From: an uncultured Prevotellaceae bacterium
Lineage (GTDB): Bacteria; Bacteroidota; Bacteroidia; Bacteroidales; Bacteroidaceae
Assembly: GCA_946404865.1 (NCBI GenBank)
Contig: CAMJFC010000001.1
Location: forward strand, 1-64,000
Direction: 5' to 3'
DNA: 64,000 nt
Below, piece by piece: positions 42,189 to 50,456 of the stretch (position 1 is the first letter of the stretch; every line of letters starts with the position of its first letter). Both the position numbers and the translations under genes were made by a program. Below the pieces are notes generated by a model. That model was not told where the DNA came from, made no database searches, and saw only the letters and a program-made list of their open reading frames with translations.

Positions 42189-43649
42189 TCACATCACCCC
42201 AATCCAGCGCAGGATATCGTTGAGGTTGGCCACAACCATCAGCAGCAAGAGGATGCCCATACCCGTATATTCAGCATAGGTCATGAACTTGTCGCTCGGT
42301 TTCTTGCCGGTAATCATCTCCCAAAGGAGGAAGAGCACATGGCCGCCGTCGAGGGCGGGGATGGGCAAGATGTTCATGAAAGCGAGGATGATACTCAAAA
42401 AGGCTGTCATGCGCCAGAACATCATCCAGTCCCACTCGGCGGGGAAGAGGCTGCCGATGGCGCCGAAACCGCCTAACGACTTAGCGCCGTCGGAGGTGAA
42501 CACATACTTCAGGTCATCGACATATCCGCGAAGCACGCCCACGCCATAACTGATGCCGGCGGGGAAACTCTCGAGGAAGCCGTATTCCAACTTCGTTTCT
42601 TTGTAAAGCGTGTAGATGGAGGTCTTGACGACGCCGAGGCTTAAGTCGGGATTGAGCGTCACGGCCAGGGTGTCAATCGCGCCGGTGTCCTGATGTTGGA
42701 AGGCCACGGTGGTCTGCCGTACCTTCATGCTGTCGGCAGGGGTCTTGGCTTGGGCCAGGGCGTCGGCCAAACGGCCACGCTCATCATCAAAGGTCACCCA
42801 ACAGTCGACGGGTTTGCCACCGATGGCTACGATTTTATCGCCTTTCTTCATGCCTAATTGTGCGGCTGGGGTGTCGGCCACCACGCTGTCCACCTCAGCG
42901 GGAACAAACGGGGCGGCGAAAACGGGCTGTTTCTTCAGCATGTCGAGCAGACTGAGTTCCTCGGTGATGGGTATCGATACCTTCTTGTCGCCGCGCATCA
43001 CATCCACACGTTCGGCATCGGTGATGGCACGGAACAAATCCACATCATATTTCTTGAACTCTTTCTTGTCGGTGCCCACCAGGATGTCACCATCTTGGAA
43101 TCCGAGAGCCTTGGCCGAGGCATTGAACTTCATGCCCATGTTCATGTCCTTCACAGCGATGTAGGAATCGCCCCAATGGAAGAGCACCATCGAGTAGATG
43201 AACAATGCCAACAGGAAATTGACAAGCACACCGCCAATCATGATGAGCAGACGCTGCCAAGCGGGCTTGGTGCGGAACTCCCAGGGTTTGGGGTCGTCGT
43301 CTAACTTCTGATTGGTCTCATCCACCATGCCGGAGATGGCACAGTAACCGCCCAAGGGCAGCCAGCCAATACCGTATTCCGTACCTACATACTCTTTCAC
43401 CTTGTGTTCATTGCCTTCTTCATCTTTCTCAATCTTCTCAGGCACCACCTCTGGTTTCAAATGAAACAGTTTGCGCACCCATTTGTCGTAGGTGCTGGCG
43501 ATGTGGAACTTAGGATTAAAAAACAGATAAAACTTATTGACGCGTACCTTGAACAGGCGGGCGAAGAAAAAGTGTCCGCCCTCGTGCAGCAGCACCAACA
43601 GCGAGATTGACAGCATAAACTGTAGCAGTCGAATCAAAAATACTTCCAT
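42189..43649 (-). CDS. rseP: RseP-type site-2 metalloprotease (M50)
   Basis: An inner-membrane zinc protease for intramembrane proteolysis, in other bacteria cutting anti-sigma factors and signal peptide remnants. The 486-residue protein has LLHEGGHFFFARL (H22-E-x-x-H26) in the first membrane helix, the conserved YGIGWLPLGGYCAISGMVDE loop, two PDZ-like regions (ALGFQDGDILVG and AAQLGMKKGDKIVAIGGKPV) and the C-terminal LPIPALDGGHVLFLL, which gives the third zinc ligand. Downstream of dxr, as in many bacteria. Confidence 0.93.
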   Translation of the reverse strand: MEVFLIRLLQFMLSISLLVLLHEGGHFFFARLFKVRVNKFYLFFNPKFHIASTYDKWVRKLFHLKPEVVPEKIEKDEEGNEHKVKEYVGTEYGIGWLPLGGYCAISGMVDETNQKLDDDPKPWEFRTKPAWQRLLIMIGGVLVNFLLALFIYSMVLFHWGDSYIAVKDMNMGMKFNASAKALGFQDGDILVGTDKKEFKKYDVDLFRAITDAERVDVMRGDKKVSIPITEELSLLDMLKKQPVFAAPFVPAEVDSVVADTPAAQLGMKKGDKIVAIGGKPVDCWVTFDDERGRLADALAQAKTPADSMKVRQTTVAFQHQDTGAIDTLAVTLNPDLSLGVVKTSIYTLYKETKLEYGFLESFPAGISYGVGVLRGYVDDLKYVFTSDGAKSLGGFGAIGSLFPAEWDWMMFWRMTAFLSIILAFMNILPIPALDGGHVLFLLWEMITGKKPSDKFMTYAEYTGMGILLLLMVVANLNDILRWIGVM

Positions 43650-43689
43650 CTATGATGATTAAAAAATGATAAAATTAAAAAATTAAAAT

Positions 43690-43770
43690 ATCTCCTGCCC
43701 CCCCTGCCCCCAAAACTCCCCTGCCCCAAAGCTATTCTCTCACCTCTTACCTCTTACCTCTCACCTCTTC
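43690..43770. repeat. GGGGCAGG element and GAGGTAA heptamers over the dxr 3' end
   Basis: On the minus strand GAGGTGA, GAGGTAA, GAGGTAA and GAGGTGA run in tandem, followed by GGGGCAGGGG and GGGGGCAGG blocks ending GCAGGAGA. It has the same composition and order as the element after the gene at 3137-4423. Confidence 0.85.
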
Positions 43771-44907
43771 TTCAGCTATCCGTCGTGCTTCGGCGTCGGT
43801 GGCCACGTAGGTGTCGTAGTCGGGCGAGGGGTCGAAGGTGGCGGTGTCCATCGTCTCGGCGATGATGTCGCCCATGGCGAGGAAGGAGCATCGGTCTTCG
43901 AGGAAGGCGCGGTTCACCACCTCGTTGGCGGCATTCACAATGCAAGGCATATTGCCTCCCCGCTTGATGGCTTCGAAGGCGAGCGCCAGACAGCGGAATT
44001 TCTCCAGGTCGGGTTCAAAGAACTCCAAAGGATGGGCAAACAAGTCGAGGCGCTTCTCCGACAATGACAACCGCTCAGGGTAAGTGAAGGCATACTGGAT
44101 GGGCAACCGCATATCGGGCACACCCAACTGCGCCTTGACGGCTCCGTCGCGGAATTGAACGGCACTGTGGACGATAGACTGCGGATGCACCAACACCTGG
44201 ATGCGGTCGGCGGGCACGCCGAAAAGCCATTTGGCCTCCATCACCTCAAAACCTTTGTTCATCATCGTGGCGCTGTCGATGGTGATCTTGGCTCCCATGT
44301 CCCAGGTGGGATGGCGCAGGGCGTCGGCCTTGGTCACCGTGGCCAGCTGTTCGCGCGTGAACGTGCGGAAGGGTCCGCCGCTGGCTGTGAGCAGGATCTT
44401 CTCTATCTCGTTGGCATCCTCGCCCACGAGCGACTGGAAGATGGCGGAGTGCTCGCTATCCACCGGCAGGATGGGCGCATGATGCTCCACGGCCAACTGG
44501 CAGATCAGTTCGCCTGCCACCACCAGCGTCTCTTTGTTGGCCAGGCATATCTTCTTCCGGGCCTTGATGGCATGGATGGTGGGCGAAAGGCCGGCGAAAC
44601 CCACCATGGCGGTGAGCACCATGTCGATGGGGTCGGCGGCCACAATCTCGTCCAGCGCACGGACACCGGCATACACCTTGATGTCGGGACAATCGTCGAG
44701 CAACCGGCACAGCGGCTCGTAATAGTCCTCATTGGCGATGACCACGGCGGCAGGATGGTATTTGCGCGCCTGCTCTGCCAACAGCTCATACCGGGTGTTG
44801 GCCGTCAGACAATAGGCCTCAAATCGGTCGCTGTGCTCTTCTATCACTTGAAGCGCCTGTGTGCCGATAGAACCGGTGGAGCCTAAAATACAAATTTGTT
44901 GTTTCAT
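43747..44907 (-). CDS. dxr: 1-Deoxy-D-xylulose 5-phosphate reductoisomerase
   Basis: Dxr is the second step of the MEP isoprenoid pathway, making 2-C-methyl-D-erythritol 4-phosphate with NADPH. The 386-residue protein starts MKQQICILGSTGSIGTQAL (Rossmann motif) and contains LANKETLVVAGEL, LPVDSEHSAIFQ, LTASGGPFR, HPTWDMGAKITIDSATMMNKG and EVMEAKWLF, covering the metal and substrate residues. A longer upstream frame lacks support. The last six residues, EVRGKR, are encoded by the heptamer repeat, whose third unit gives the TAA. It lies between rimM and rseP. Confidence 0.96.
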   Translation of the reverse strand: MKQQICILGSTGSIGTQALQVIEEHSDRFEAYCLTANTRYELLAEQARKYHPAAVVIANEDYYEPLCRLLDDCPDIKVYAGVRALDEIVAADPIDMVLTAMVGFAGLSPTIHAIKARKKICLANKETLVVAGELICQLAVEHHAPILPVDSEHSAIFQSLVGEDANEIEKILLTASGGPFRTFTREQLATVTKADALRHPTWDMGAKITIDSATMMNKGFEVMEAKWLFGVPADRIQVLVHPQSIVHSAVQFRDGAVKAQLGVPDMRLPIQYAFTYPERLSLSEKRLDLFAHPLEFFEPDLEKFRCLALAFEAIKRGGNMPCIVNAANEVVNRAFLEDRCSFLAMGDIIAETMDTATFDPSPDYDTYVATDAEARRIAEEEVRGKR

Positions 44908-44967
44908 TGCTTTTGTTCTTTTCTTGTTTTTTACAAGTCGAACTATCATACTGGTTTTTCTATCCTT

Positions 44968-45489
44968 CTAACCTTCTAACAGCCCCTCTGGCACGGCGAC
45001 TCTGATGTCTCGCTTGTCGGGGTCGATGGCGATAATCAGGTCGGTGGCAGCAGGAATCAGCAACTCTTTGCCGTCGGCGGTCTCCACCTCAAACAGGGTG
45101 TTGAGGGTGCTGTCATCGACGTCGGTGATGACACCTGCCACGGTGCCGGTGTGATGGTCGGTCAGGGTAAAACCCACGATAGAGGCCCATGAGAGCGTGT
45201 CGGCATCGTCGTCGGCCTCACTGCGGGGGAAATAGACGTCGGTGCCGGTGAGCTGGCGAGCCTGTTCTACGGTGTCGATGTCGCAAAACTTCATCAGCAC
45301 CGTCTCGTCACTGCGAAACCGATATTCCTCCATATAAAAGGGCACGAGAATACCATCGATATCGAGCACCAAGTATTCTGCATCTACACGGTCGAACACA
45401 TCGTCGTCGATATGCATCGACACCTCGCCGTGCACACCATGCGGCTTGCCAATGCGGCCGATGCGGTAAACCTCTTCTTGTCTGATCAT
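44968..45489 (-). CDS. rimM: Ribosome maturation factor RimM
   Basis: RimM assists 30S head assembly by binding S19. The 173-residue protein has the N-terminal barrel motif IGRIGKPHGVHGEV and the C-terminal PRC-barrel with GVITDVDDSTLNTLFEV and LLIPAATDLI, then IDPDKRDIRV. The length is normal. It lies between murA and dxr on the same strand with short gaps. Confidence 0.93.
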   Translation of the reverse strand: MIRQEEVYRIGRIGKPHGVHGEVSMHIDDDVFDRVDAEYLVLDIDGILVPFYMEEYRFRSDETVLMKFCDIDTVEQARQLTGTDVYFPRSEADDDADTLSWASIVGFTLTDHHTGTVAGVITDVDDSTLNTLFEVETADGKELLIPAATDLIIAIDPDKRDIRVAVPEGLLEG

Positions 45490-45555
45490 GTGAGGGATTG
45501 TCTGATGGGGTTAGGACACTCGTTCTGGGTATGTCGTCTTTCAAAGGACATAGGG

Positions 45556-46866
45556 TCAGTTATCTACCCGTTGGATGTTAGCACCCAATTGATTGAGACG
45601 GCCTTCGATGTTCTCGTAACCACGGTCTATCTGTGCGATATTGTCGATACGCGAGGTGCCGTTGGCACTCATGGCGGCAATCAGCAGCGCGATGCCCGCA
45701 CGGATGTCGGGACTGGTCATGCGACCGGCGCGCAGACGGATGTGGTGGTTGTGACCGATGACCACGGCGCGGTGAGGGTCGCAGAGTATGATTTGCGCCC
45801 CCATGTCGATGAGCTTATCCACGAAAAAGAGACGGCTCTCGAACATTTTCTGGTGGAAGAGCACACTGCCCTCAGCCTGTGTGGCCACGACGATGAGCAC
45901 CGACAGCAGGTCGGGGGTGAGTCCGGGCCAAGGCGCGTCGGCAATGGTCATGATGCTGCCGTCGAGAAAAGAGTCGATCTGGTAGGTGTCGTGACGAGGT
46001 ATGTAGAGGTCGTCGCCGTGCTCCTCGATGGTGACGCCCAGACGGCGGAACGTGTCGGGTATGATGCCCAGGTTGCGCAGCGAGGCGTTTTTGATGCAGA
46101 CGCCGTCGCCCACCATGGCTGCCATGCCGATGAACGATCCCACCTCGATCATGTCGGGCAGTATTTGGTGCTCGGCACGGTGCAGGTGTTCTACACCCTC
46201 GATGGTAAGCAGGTTGGAGGCGATGCCGCTGATGCGCGCACCCATGGCGTTGAGCAACCGGCACAACTGCTGGATATACGGCTCGCAGGCGGCATTGTAG
46301 ATGGTGGTGGTGCCACGGGCCAGCACGGCCGCCATGATGATGTTGGCGGTGCCGGTCACTGAGGCCTCATCGAGCAACATGTTGCAGCCTGTGAGTTGTG
46401 TGGCGGTAATCTCATAGACATCCCGTCCTTCCACTCGTTGGAAGTCAGCACCCAAATATTTGAAACCCAGAAAATGGGTGTCCAGGCGTCTGCGTCCGAT
46501 TTTATCACCGCCGGGTTTGGCTACTGTAGCTTTGCCGAAACGGGCCAGCAAAGGACCGAACGTGAGCACGCTGCCGCGGAGCGATGAGCATTTCTTGACA
46601 AACTTCTCGCTTTCGAGGTAGTCCAGATGCAAGTCGTCGGCTTGGAAGGTGAAGGTGTTCAGTCCGTCTTTCGTCACTTTGACACCCATCTCTTTCAAGA
46701 GCAGGATGAGGTTGTTCACATCCAGGATATCCGGGACGTTTTTGATGGTCACAGGTTCGTCGGTAAGCAAAGTGGCGCAAATCACCTCAAGGGCTTCATT
46801 CTTGGCTCCTTGAGGGGTAATCTCGCCGCGCAAAGGGCGTCCGCCCTCGATGATGAATGACTCCAT
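45556..46866 (-). CDS. murA: UDP-N-acetylglucosamine 1-carboxyvinyltransferase, Asp-type
   Basis: MurA adds enolpyruvate to UDP-GlcNAc, the first committed step of peptidoglycan synthesis. The 436 residues show the inside-out barrel motifs GGRPLRGEITPQGAKNEAL and VTGTANIIMAAVLA. The active-site loop reads KPGGDKIGRRRLD: the usual cysteine (Cys115 in E. coli) is replaced by aspartate at residue 121. This exchange is known to keep activity but prevent fosfomycin alkylation. The gene lies between DUF4290 and rimM. Confidence 0.95.
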   Translation of the reverse strand: MESFIIEGGRPLRGEITPQGAKNEALEVICATLLTDEPVTIKNVPDILDVNNLILLLKEMGVKVTKDGLNTFTFQADDLHLDYLESEKFVKKCSSLRGSVLTFGPLLARFGKATVAKPGGDKIGRRRLDTHFLGFKYLGADFQRVEGRDVYEITATQLTGCNMLLDEASVTGTANIIMAAVLARGTTTIYNAACEPYIQQLCRLLNAMGARISGIASNLLTIEGVEHLHRAEHQILPDMIEVGSFIGMAAMVGDGVCIKNASLRNLGIIPDTFRRLGVTIEEHGDDLYIPRHDTYQIDSFLDGSIMTIADAPWPGLTPDLLSVLIVVATQAEGSVLFHQKMFESRLFFVDKLIDMGAQIILCDPHRAVVIGHNHHIRLRAGRMTSPDIRAGIALLIAAMSANGTSRIDNIAQIDRGYENIEGRLNQLGANIQRVDN

Positions 46867-46878
46867 ATCTGACTGGCT

Positions 46879-47484
46879 TTATTTCTTTTTCTTCCCGCGG
46901 GGGCGCTTTTCCATGAAGTCTTTCTCGTTGATTTTCTCAAAGCGGAATGTCTTCAGGTCCAACTGAATGACTCCGTCCGTGAAATGAGCCAGGTCATCGG
47001 CCACCTTCTCGTCGCTGGCTGTCCCGTGGCTCCACTGATACAGGTCGCGTTTCATCTGGTTGGCTGTCATACGCACCAGTGCGTCGCGCTCCGGACCCTC
47101 CGGCATGGTCTTGAGCTGTTCAAACACCTCAAACATCATATAACCGTAGTGGCGCACGGGTATCTTCTTCATGGGGTAGGGCAGCGGTTCGGGCTTGCGG
47201 GCGATATCCAACGCATGATTGACATCGTAAGGGTAGTCGATGTCGAGCTGGAACTGGCTCATCAGTGCCAGATGGTCCCACAGCTTCTGCTCATAATCCG
47301 ACGACTCTTGGTTGTGCGGGGTCATACGGCGCATGATGCCGATAATGGTCTCGGCACAATGCTGCCGCTCTGCTTTGGTGGGCAGCGTGATGGCGTATGC
47401 TATCATTTCCTGTACTACGCGCCCGTATTCTGACAGCAGCAGCTTGTCGCGTTGGGTGTTATAGTCTAAACCTTTAATGTCCAT
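46879..47484 (-). CDS. DUF4290 protein
   Basis: A 201-residue cytoplasmic protein typical of Bacteroidetes, with MDIKGLDYNTQRDKLLLSEYGRVVQ, MTPHNQESSDYEQKLWDHLALMS and the lysine-rich end KRPRGKKKK. The start at 47484 is chosen because upstream codons only translate heptamer repeat DNA. Its steady place directly before murA suggests a link to envelope or ribosome-linked functions, but no activity is known. Confidence 0.88.
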   Translation of the reverse strand: MDIKGLDYNTQRDKLLLSEYGRVVQEMIAYAITLPTKAERQHCAETIIGIMRRMTPHNQESSDYEQKLWDHLALMSQFQLDIDYPYDVNHALDIARKPEPLPYPMKKIPVRHYGYMMFEVFEQLKTMPEGPERDALVRMTANQMKRDLYQWSHGTASDEKVADDLAHFTDGVIQLDLKTFRFEKINEKDFMEKRPRGKKKK

Positions 47485-47516
47485 ATTGCTCTTTTTGATT
47501 GATAGTCTTTTTTCTA

Positions 47517-47580
47517 TAGTATCCTCATACCTCTCACCTCTCACCCCTTACCTCTTACCTCTTACCTCTCACCCCTTACT
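47517..47580. repeat. GAGGTAA/GAGGTGA heptamer array between tsaB and DUF4290
   Basis: Eight heptamer units, on the minus strand GGGGTGA, GAGGTAA (three in a row), GGGGTGA and GAGGTGA types, start 1-2 nt after the tsaB stop. Confidence 0.9.
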
Positions 47581-48265
47581 TCCCCTTCGGCTTCCCCGCC
47601 ACAAAATCCTTCAAATAGAAGGGCACGAAGTAGGCCACGTCTTCAAACCGCTCTTGGGCGATGCGTTTCTCGGCCAGGGGAAACATATACTTGGCTTGCG
47701 GTATGATGCCCTTGATGAAATGGGCGTTGGGGTGTTGGATGGTCTCCATGCACTTGGCGGCTCCGTTGCCGAAGAAATAGACGGGGTGCTCATCCAAGTA
47801 GGACCGGTAGGTGTCGGCGTCAACCACATCAGCACCCGTGGGGCGCACCTCGCGCAACGCACGGTCATAAATGGCTGCATATACCTCCATGCGACGCGCG
47901 TCAATCATGGGACACAACAATGCGTCGTCTTCAATCTCGATTCTGCCCAGCAGGATGGGCACCGTCAGCAACTCGAGTGTGGGGACGGCAATCAAGGGTA
48001 CATCATGGCCGTAGCAGATGCCTTTGGCCATCGACACTCCGATGCGAAGGCCCGTGTACGAACCCGGTCCGCTGCTCACCGCCACGTAGTCGAGGGGGAT
48101 GGCATGGCTGTCGATGAACGACAAAGCCTCATCGACAAAGGCGCCTAGGCGCTCTGCATGATTAGGCCCGGTGGCATCTTCTTCGTGCCAGATACAACCG
48201 CCGTCAACACTTACCGCCACGCTGCATACCTCAGTGCTCGTATCTAAGTTGAGAATACACGACAT
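47576..48265 (-). CDS. tsaB: tRNA t6A synthesis protein TsaB
   Basis: TsaB is the partner of TsaD in threonylcarbamoyl-adenosine formation at tRNA position 37. The 229-residue protein has the ASKHA N-terminal motif ILNLDTSTEVCSVAVS and the family stretch VAVSSGPGSYTGLRIGVSMAKG. The C-terminal half diverges, as usual for TsaB. The ATG is at MSCILNLD. It heads the block tsaB-DUF4290-murA-rimM-dxr-rseP and diverges from yicC. Confidence 0.94.
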   Translation of the reverse strand: MSCILNLDTSTEVCSVAVSVDGGCIWHEEDATGPNHAERLGAFVDEALSFIDSHAIPLDYVAVSSGPGSYTGLRIGVSMAKGICYGHDVPLIAVPTLELLTVPILLGRIEIEDDALLCPMIDARRMEVYAAIYDRALREVRPTGADVVDADTYRSYLDEHPVYFFGNGAAKCMETIQHPNAHFIKGIIPQAKYMFPLAEKRIAQERFEDVAYFVPFYLKDFVAGKPKGK

Positions 48266-48298
48266 GTCTGAAAAATGATTATTTCATAAATTTGTGTG

Positions 48299-48306
48299 CA
48301 AAAGTA
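48299..48306 (-). promoter_or_regulatory. -7 box TACTTTTG of tsaB
   Basis: An exact TAnnTTTG match on the minus strand, 34 bp before the tsaB ATG. It drives the long left-going operon. Confidence 0.75.
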
Positions 48307-48328
48307 CGGCATTTTCCGCAAAAATGAG

Positions 48329-48336
48329 TAATTTTG
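48329..48336 (+). promoter_or_regulatory. -7 box TAATTTTG of yicC
   Basis: An exact TAnnTTTG match 27 bp before the yicC ATG, divergent from the tsaB box. Confidence 0.7.
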
Positions 48337-48363
48337 CACAAATTTTATTGATATACCCTCGAT

Positions 48364-49239
48364 ATGATACAATCAATGACTGGTTACGGCAAGGTTGTCG
48401 TAGCCTTTAAGGAGAAAAAAATCAACGTGGAGGTCAAGTCGCTCAACAGCAAAACACTCGACCTCTCCACTCGTATCGCACCTCTCTATAGGGAGAAAGA
48501 AATGGAAATCAGACAGATGGTTGCTGCCGCGCTCGTCAGGGGAAAGGTCGATTTCGCTATCTGGATAGAGAAAGAGGCCGGCACGGATGCTACACCCGTC
48601 AATGAGGCTCTGATAGAGAACTACTACCACCAAATCAAGGACATCGCTGCACGTACAGGAATCCCTGAGCCGGAAGAATGGTTCTATACCCTTCTCCGTA
48701 TGCCTGATGTGATGACAAAAACAGACAGTGAGCAATTGGATGCTGAGGAGTGGGAGGTGGCCCGCCAAGCCGTGGGGCAGGCATTAGAACAGTTAGTGGC
48801 CTTCCGCGGTCAGGAGGGGGCAGCTCTGCAAAAGAAGTTTGAAGAGAAGCTGGACAATATCGAGGCATTGCTCAAAGCCATTGAACCCTACGAAAACGTG
48901 CGTGTGGAGAAAATACGCGGCAAAATTGTGGATGGACTCAAATCGATACCCGAGGCTGAGTATGATAAGAACCGGTTGGAACAGGAACTGATTTACTATA
49001 TCGAGAAACTCGATATCAGCGAAGAGAAACAGCGGTTGGCCAACCACTTGAAATATTTCCGCGACACCATGGTCAACGAAGAGGCTCAGGGAAAGAAACT
49101 GGGATTCATCGCACAAGAAATGGGACGCGAAATCAATACGACGGGCTCGAAAAGCAACCACGCCGAGATGCAAAACATCGTGGTGCGGATGAAAGACGAA
49201 CTGGAACAAATCAAGGAACAGGTGCTGAATGCCCTGTAA
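48364..49239 (+). CDS. yicC: YicC-family endoribonuclease
   Basis: A 291-residue protein starting MIQSMTGYGK, the family signature, with VEVKSLNSKTLDLSTR near the N-terminus and the conserved C-terminal KLGFIAQEMGREINTTGSKSN. E. coli YicC is an RNase that clamps its RNA substrate. The length is right. It is first in a run yicC-gmk-nadD-glycosyltransferase with gaps of 40 and 22 bp and an 8-bp overlap, so probably one operon. Confidence 0.93.
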   Translation: MIQSMTGYGKVVVAFKEKKINVEVKSLNSKTLDLSTRIAPLYREKEMEIRQMVAAALVRGKVDFAIWIEKEAGTDATPVNEALIENYYHQIKDIAARTGIPEPEEWFYTLLRMPDVMTKTDSEQLDAEEWEVARQAVGQALEQLVAFRGQEGAALQKKFEEKLDNIEALLKAIEPYENVRVEKIRGKIVDGLKSIPEAEYDKNRLEQELIYYIEKLDISEEKQRLANHLKYFRDTMVNEEAQGKKLGFIAQEMGREINTTGSKSNHAEMQNIVVRMKDELEQIKEQVLNAL

Positions 49240-49279
49240 TAAGTGCTACACCTTTAACTTCTTTTACTCCTTCATCATT

Positions 49280-49858
49280 ATGGCCAAACTAATTATCGTG
49301 TCCGCTCCGAGCGGCAGCGGAAAAAGCACCATCATTCAGTCGCTGATGGAACATGAAGAGTTGCGACTGGCATTCAGTGTGTCGTGTACCAGCCGAGCCC
49401 CACGGGGCGAGGAGCGCGACGGAGTTGATTATTTCTTCATCACGCCAGAGGAATTCCGTGAGCGGATAGAGCGCGGAGAGTTTTTGGAGTACGAGGAGGT
49501 GTACGAGAACCGCTTTTATGGTACACTCAAAGCACAGGTGGAACGGCAGTTGGAAGACGGACAGAATGTGGTGTTTGATGTCGATGTCAAAGGCGGGTGC
49601 AACCTGAAGAATTATTTCGGCGACCGGGCACTGGCCATCTTCATCAAGGCACCTTCCATCGAGGAGTTGCGCCGTCGTCTGGAGCTTCGTGGCACTGACG
49701 CGCCCGAGGTTATCAACGACCGTGTGGAGAAAGCGGCATACGAGCTGACCTTCGCCGACCGTTTTGATCGGGTGCTTGTCAACGACGACCTGGCCACTGC
49801 CAAGGCTGAAGCCTATCAGATGGTCAGCGAGTTCCTGGCACCGGATGGTGAGTGTTGA
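49280..49858 (+). CDS. gmk: Guanylate kinase
   Basis: Gmk phosphorylates GMP to GDP. The 192-residue protein begins MAKLIIVSAPSGSGKSTI (P-loop) and has SCTSRAPRGEERDGVDYFF for GMP binding, YGTLKAQVE and VVFDVDVKGGCNLK, then RLELRGTDAPEVINDRVEKA. The start at 49280 is used because the longer frame overlaps yicC and lacks homology. Confidence 0.96.
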   Translation: MAKLIIVSAPSGSGKSTIIQSLMEHEELRLAFSVSCTSRAPRGEERDGVDYFFITPEEFRERIERGEFLEYEEVYENRFYGTLKAQVERQLEDGQNVVFDVDVKGGCNLKNYFGDRALAIFIKAPSIEELRRRLELRGTDAPEVINDRVEKAAYELTFADRFDRVLVNDDLATAKAEAYQMVSEFLAPDGEC

Positions 49859-49880
49859 GCAAAGGTAGTTCCCCTAAGAC

Positions 49881-50456
49881 ATGATTAAAACCGGACTCTT
49901 CGGCGGGTCGTTTAACCCCATCCACCGCGGGCATATCCATCTGGCTCGTCAATTATTGCGCAGAGCTCATCTCGATGAAGTGTGGTTCTTGGTGTCGCCG
50001 CAAAACCCTTTGAAACAGGATATGCGATTGGCTCCCGAAGAACAGCGCCTGGAGATGGTGCGTATCGCCTTGCGCCGGTTTAAACGGCTCTCGGCCTCCG
50101 ATTTCGAATTTCACCTGCCACGTCCGTCGTACACATGGAACACTCTGCAAGCCCTCAGTCGCGATTATCCCGACAGGGAGTTCACCCTTTTGATCGGGGG
50201 TGACAACTGGGAGCGTTTTCCGCAGTGGTATCGTCATGACGATATCTTAGCAGCCTATCAGATAGCGGTCTATCCACGTGTCGATTCTCCCATCGACCCT
50301 GCTACATTGCCGGCAAATGTCATGTTGGTAAAGGCAAAAACGGTGGATGTGTCCAGTACCCAAATCCGTGAACTGTTGCGCAATCACCAGTCTGTTGCCG
50401 GATTGGTGCCCCCTTCTGTCGAGCGTTATCTGCTCAAGGAAAAAATGTATGTTTGA
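49881..50456 (+). CDS. nadD: Nicotinate-nucleotide adenylyltransferase
   Basis: NadD converts nicotinate mononucleotide and ATP to deamido-NAD. The 191-residue protein has GLFGGSFNPIHRGHIHLA with the H-x-G-H nucleotidyltransferase motif, FLVSPQNPLKQ for substrate binding, LLIGGDNWERFPQWYR, and near the end VDVSSTQIRELL (SSTxIR motif). It follows gmk by 22 bp and its end overlaps the glycosyltransferase start by 8 bp. Confidence 0.96.
   Translation: MIKTGLFGGSFNPIHRGHIHLARQLLRRAHLDEVWFLVSPQNPLKQDMRLAPEEQRLEMVRIALRRFKRLSASDFEFHLPRPSYTWNTLQALSRDYPDREFTLLIGGDNWERFPQWYRHDDILAAYQIAVYPRVDSPIDPATLPANVMLVKAKTVDVSSTQIRELLRNHQSVAGLVPPSVERYLLKEKMYV

Noticed and set aside
45412..46362. A 316-codon plus-strand open frame
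   Set aside because: Antisense to murA and part of rimM, both firmly identified.
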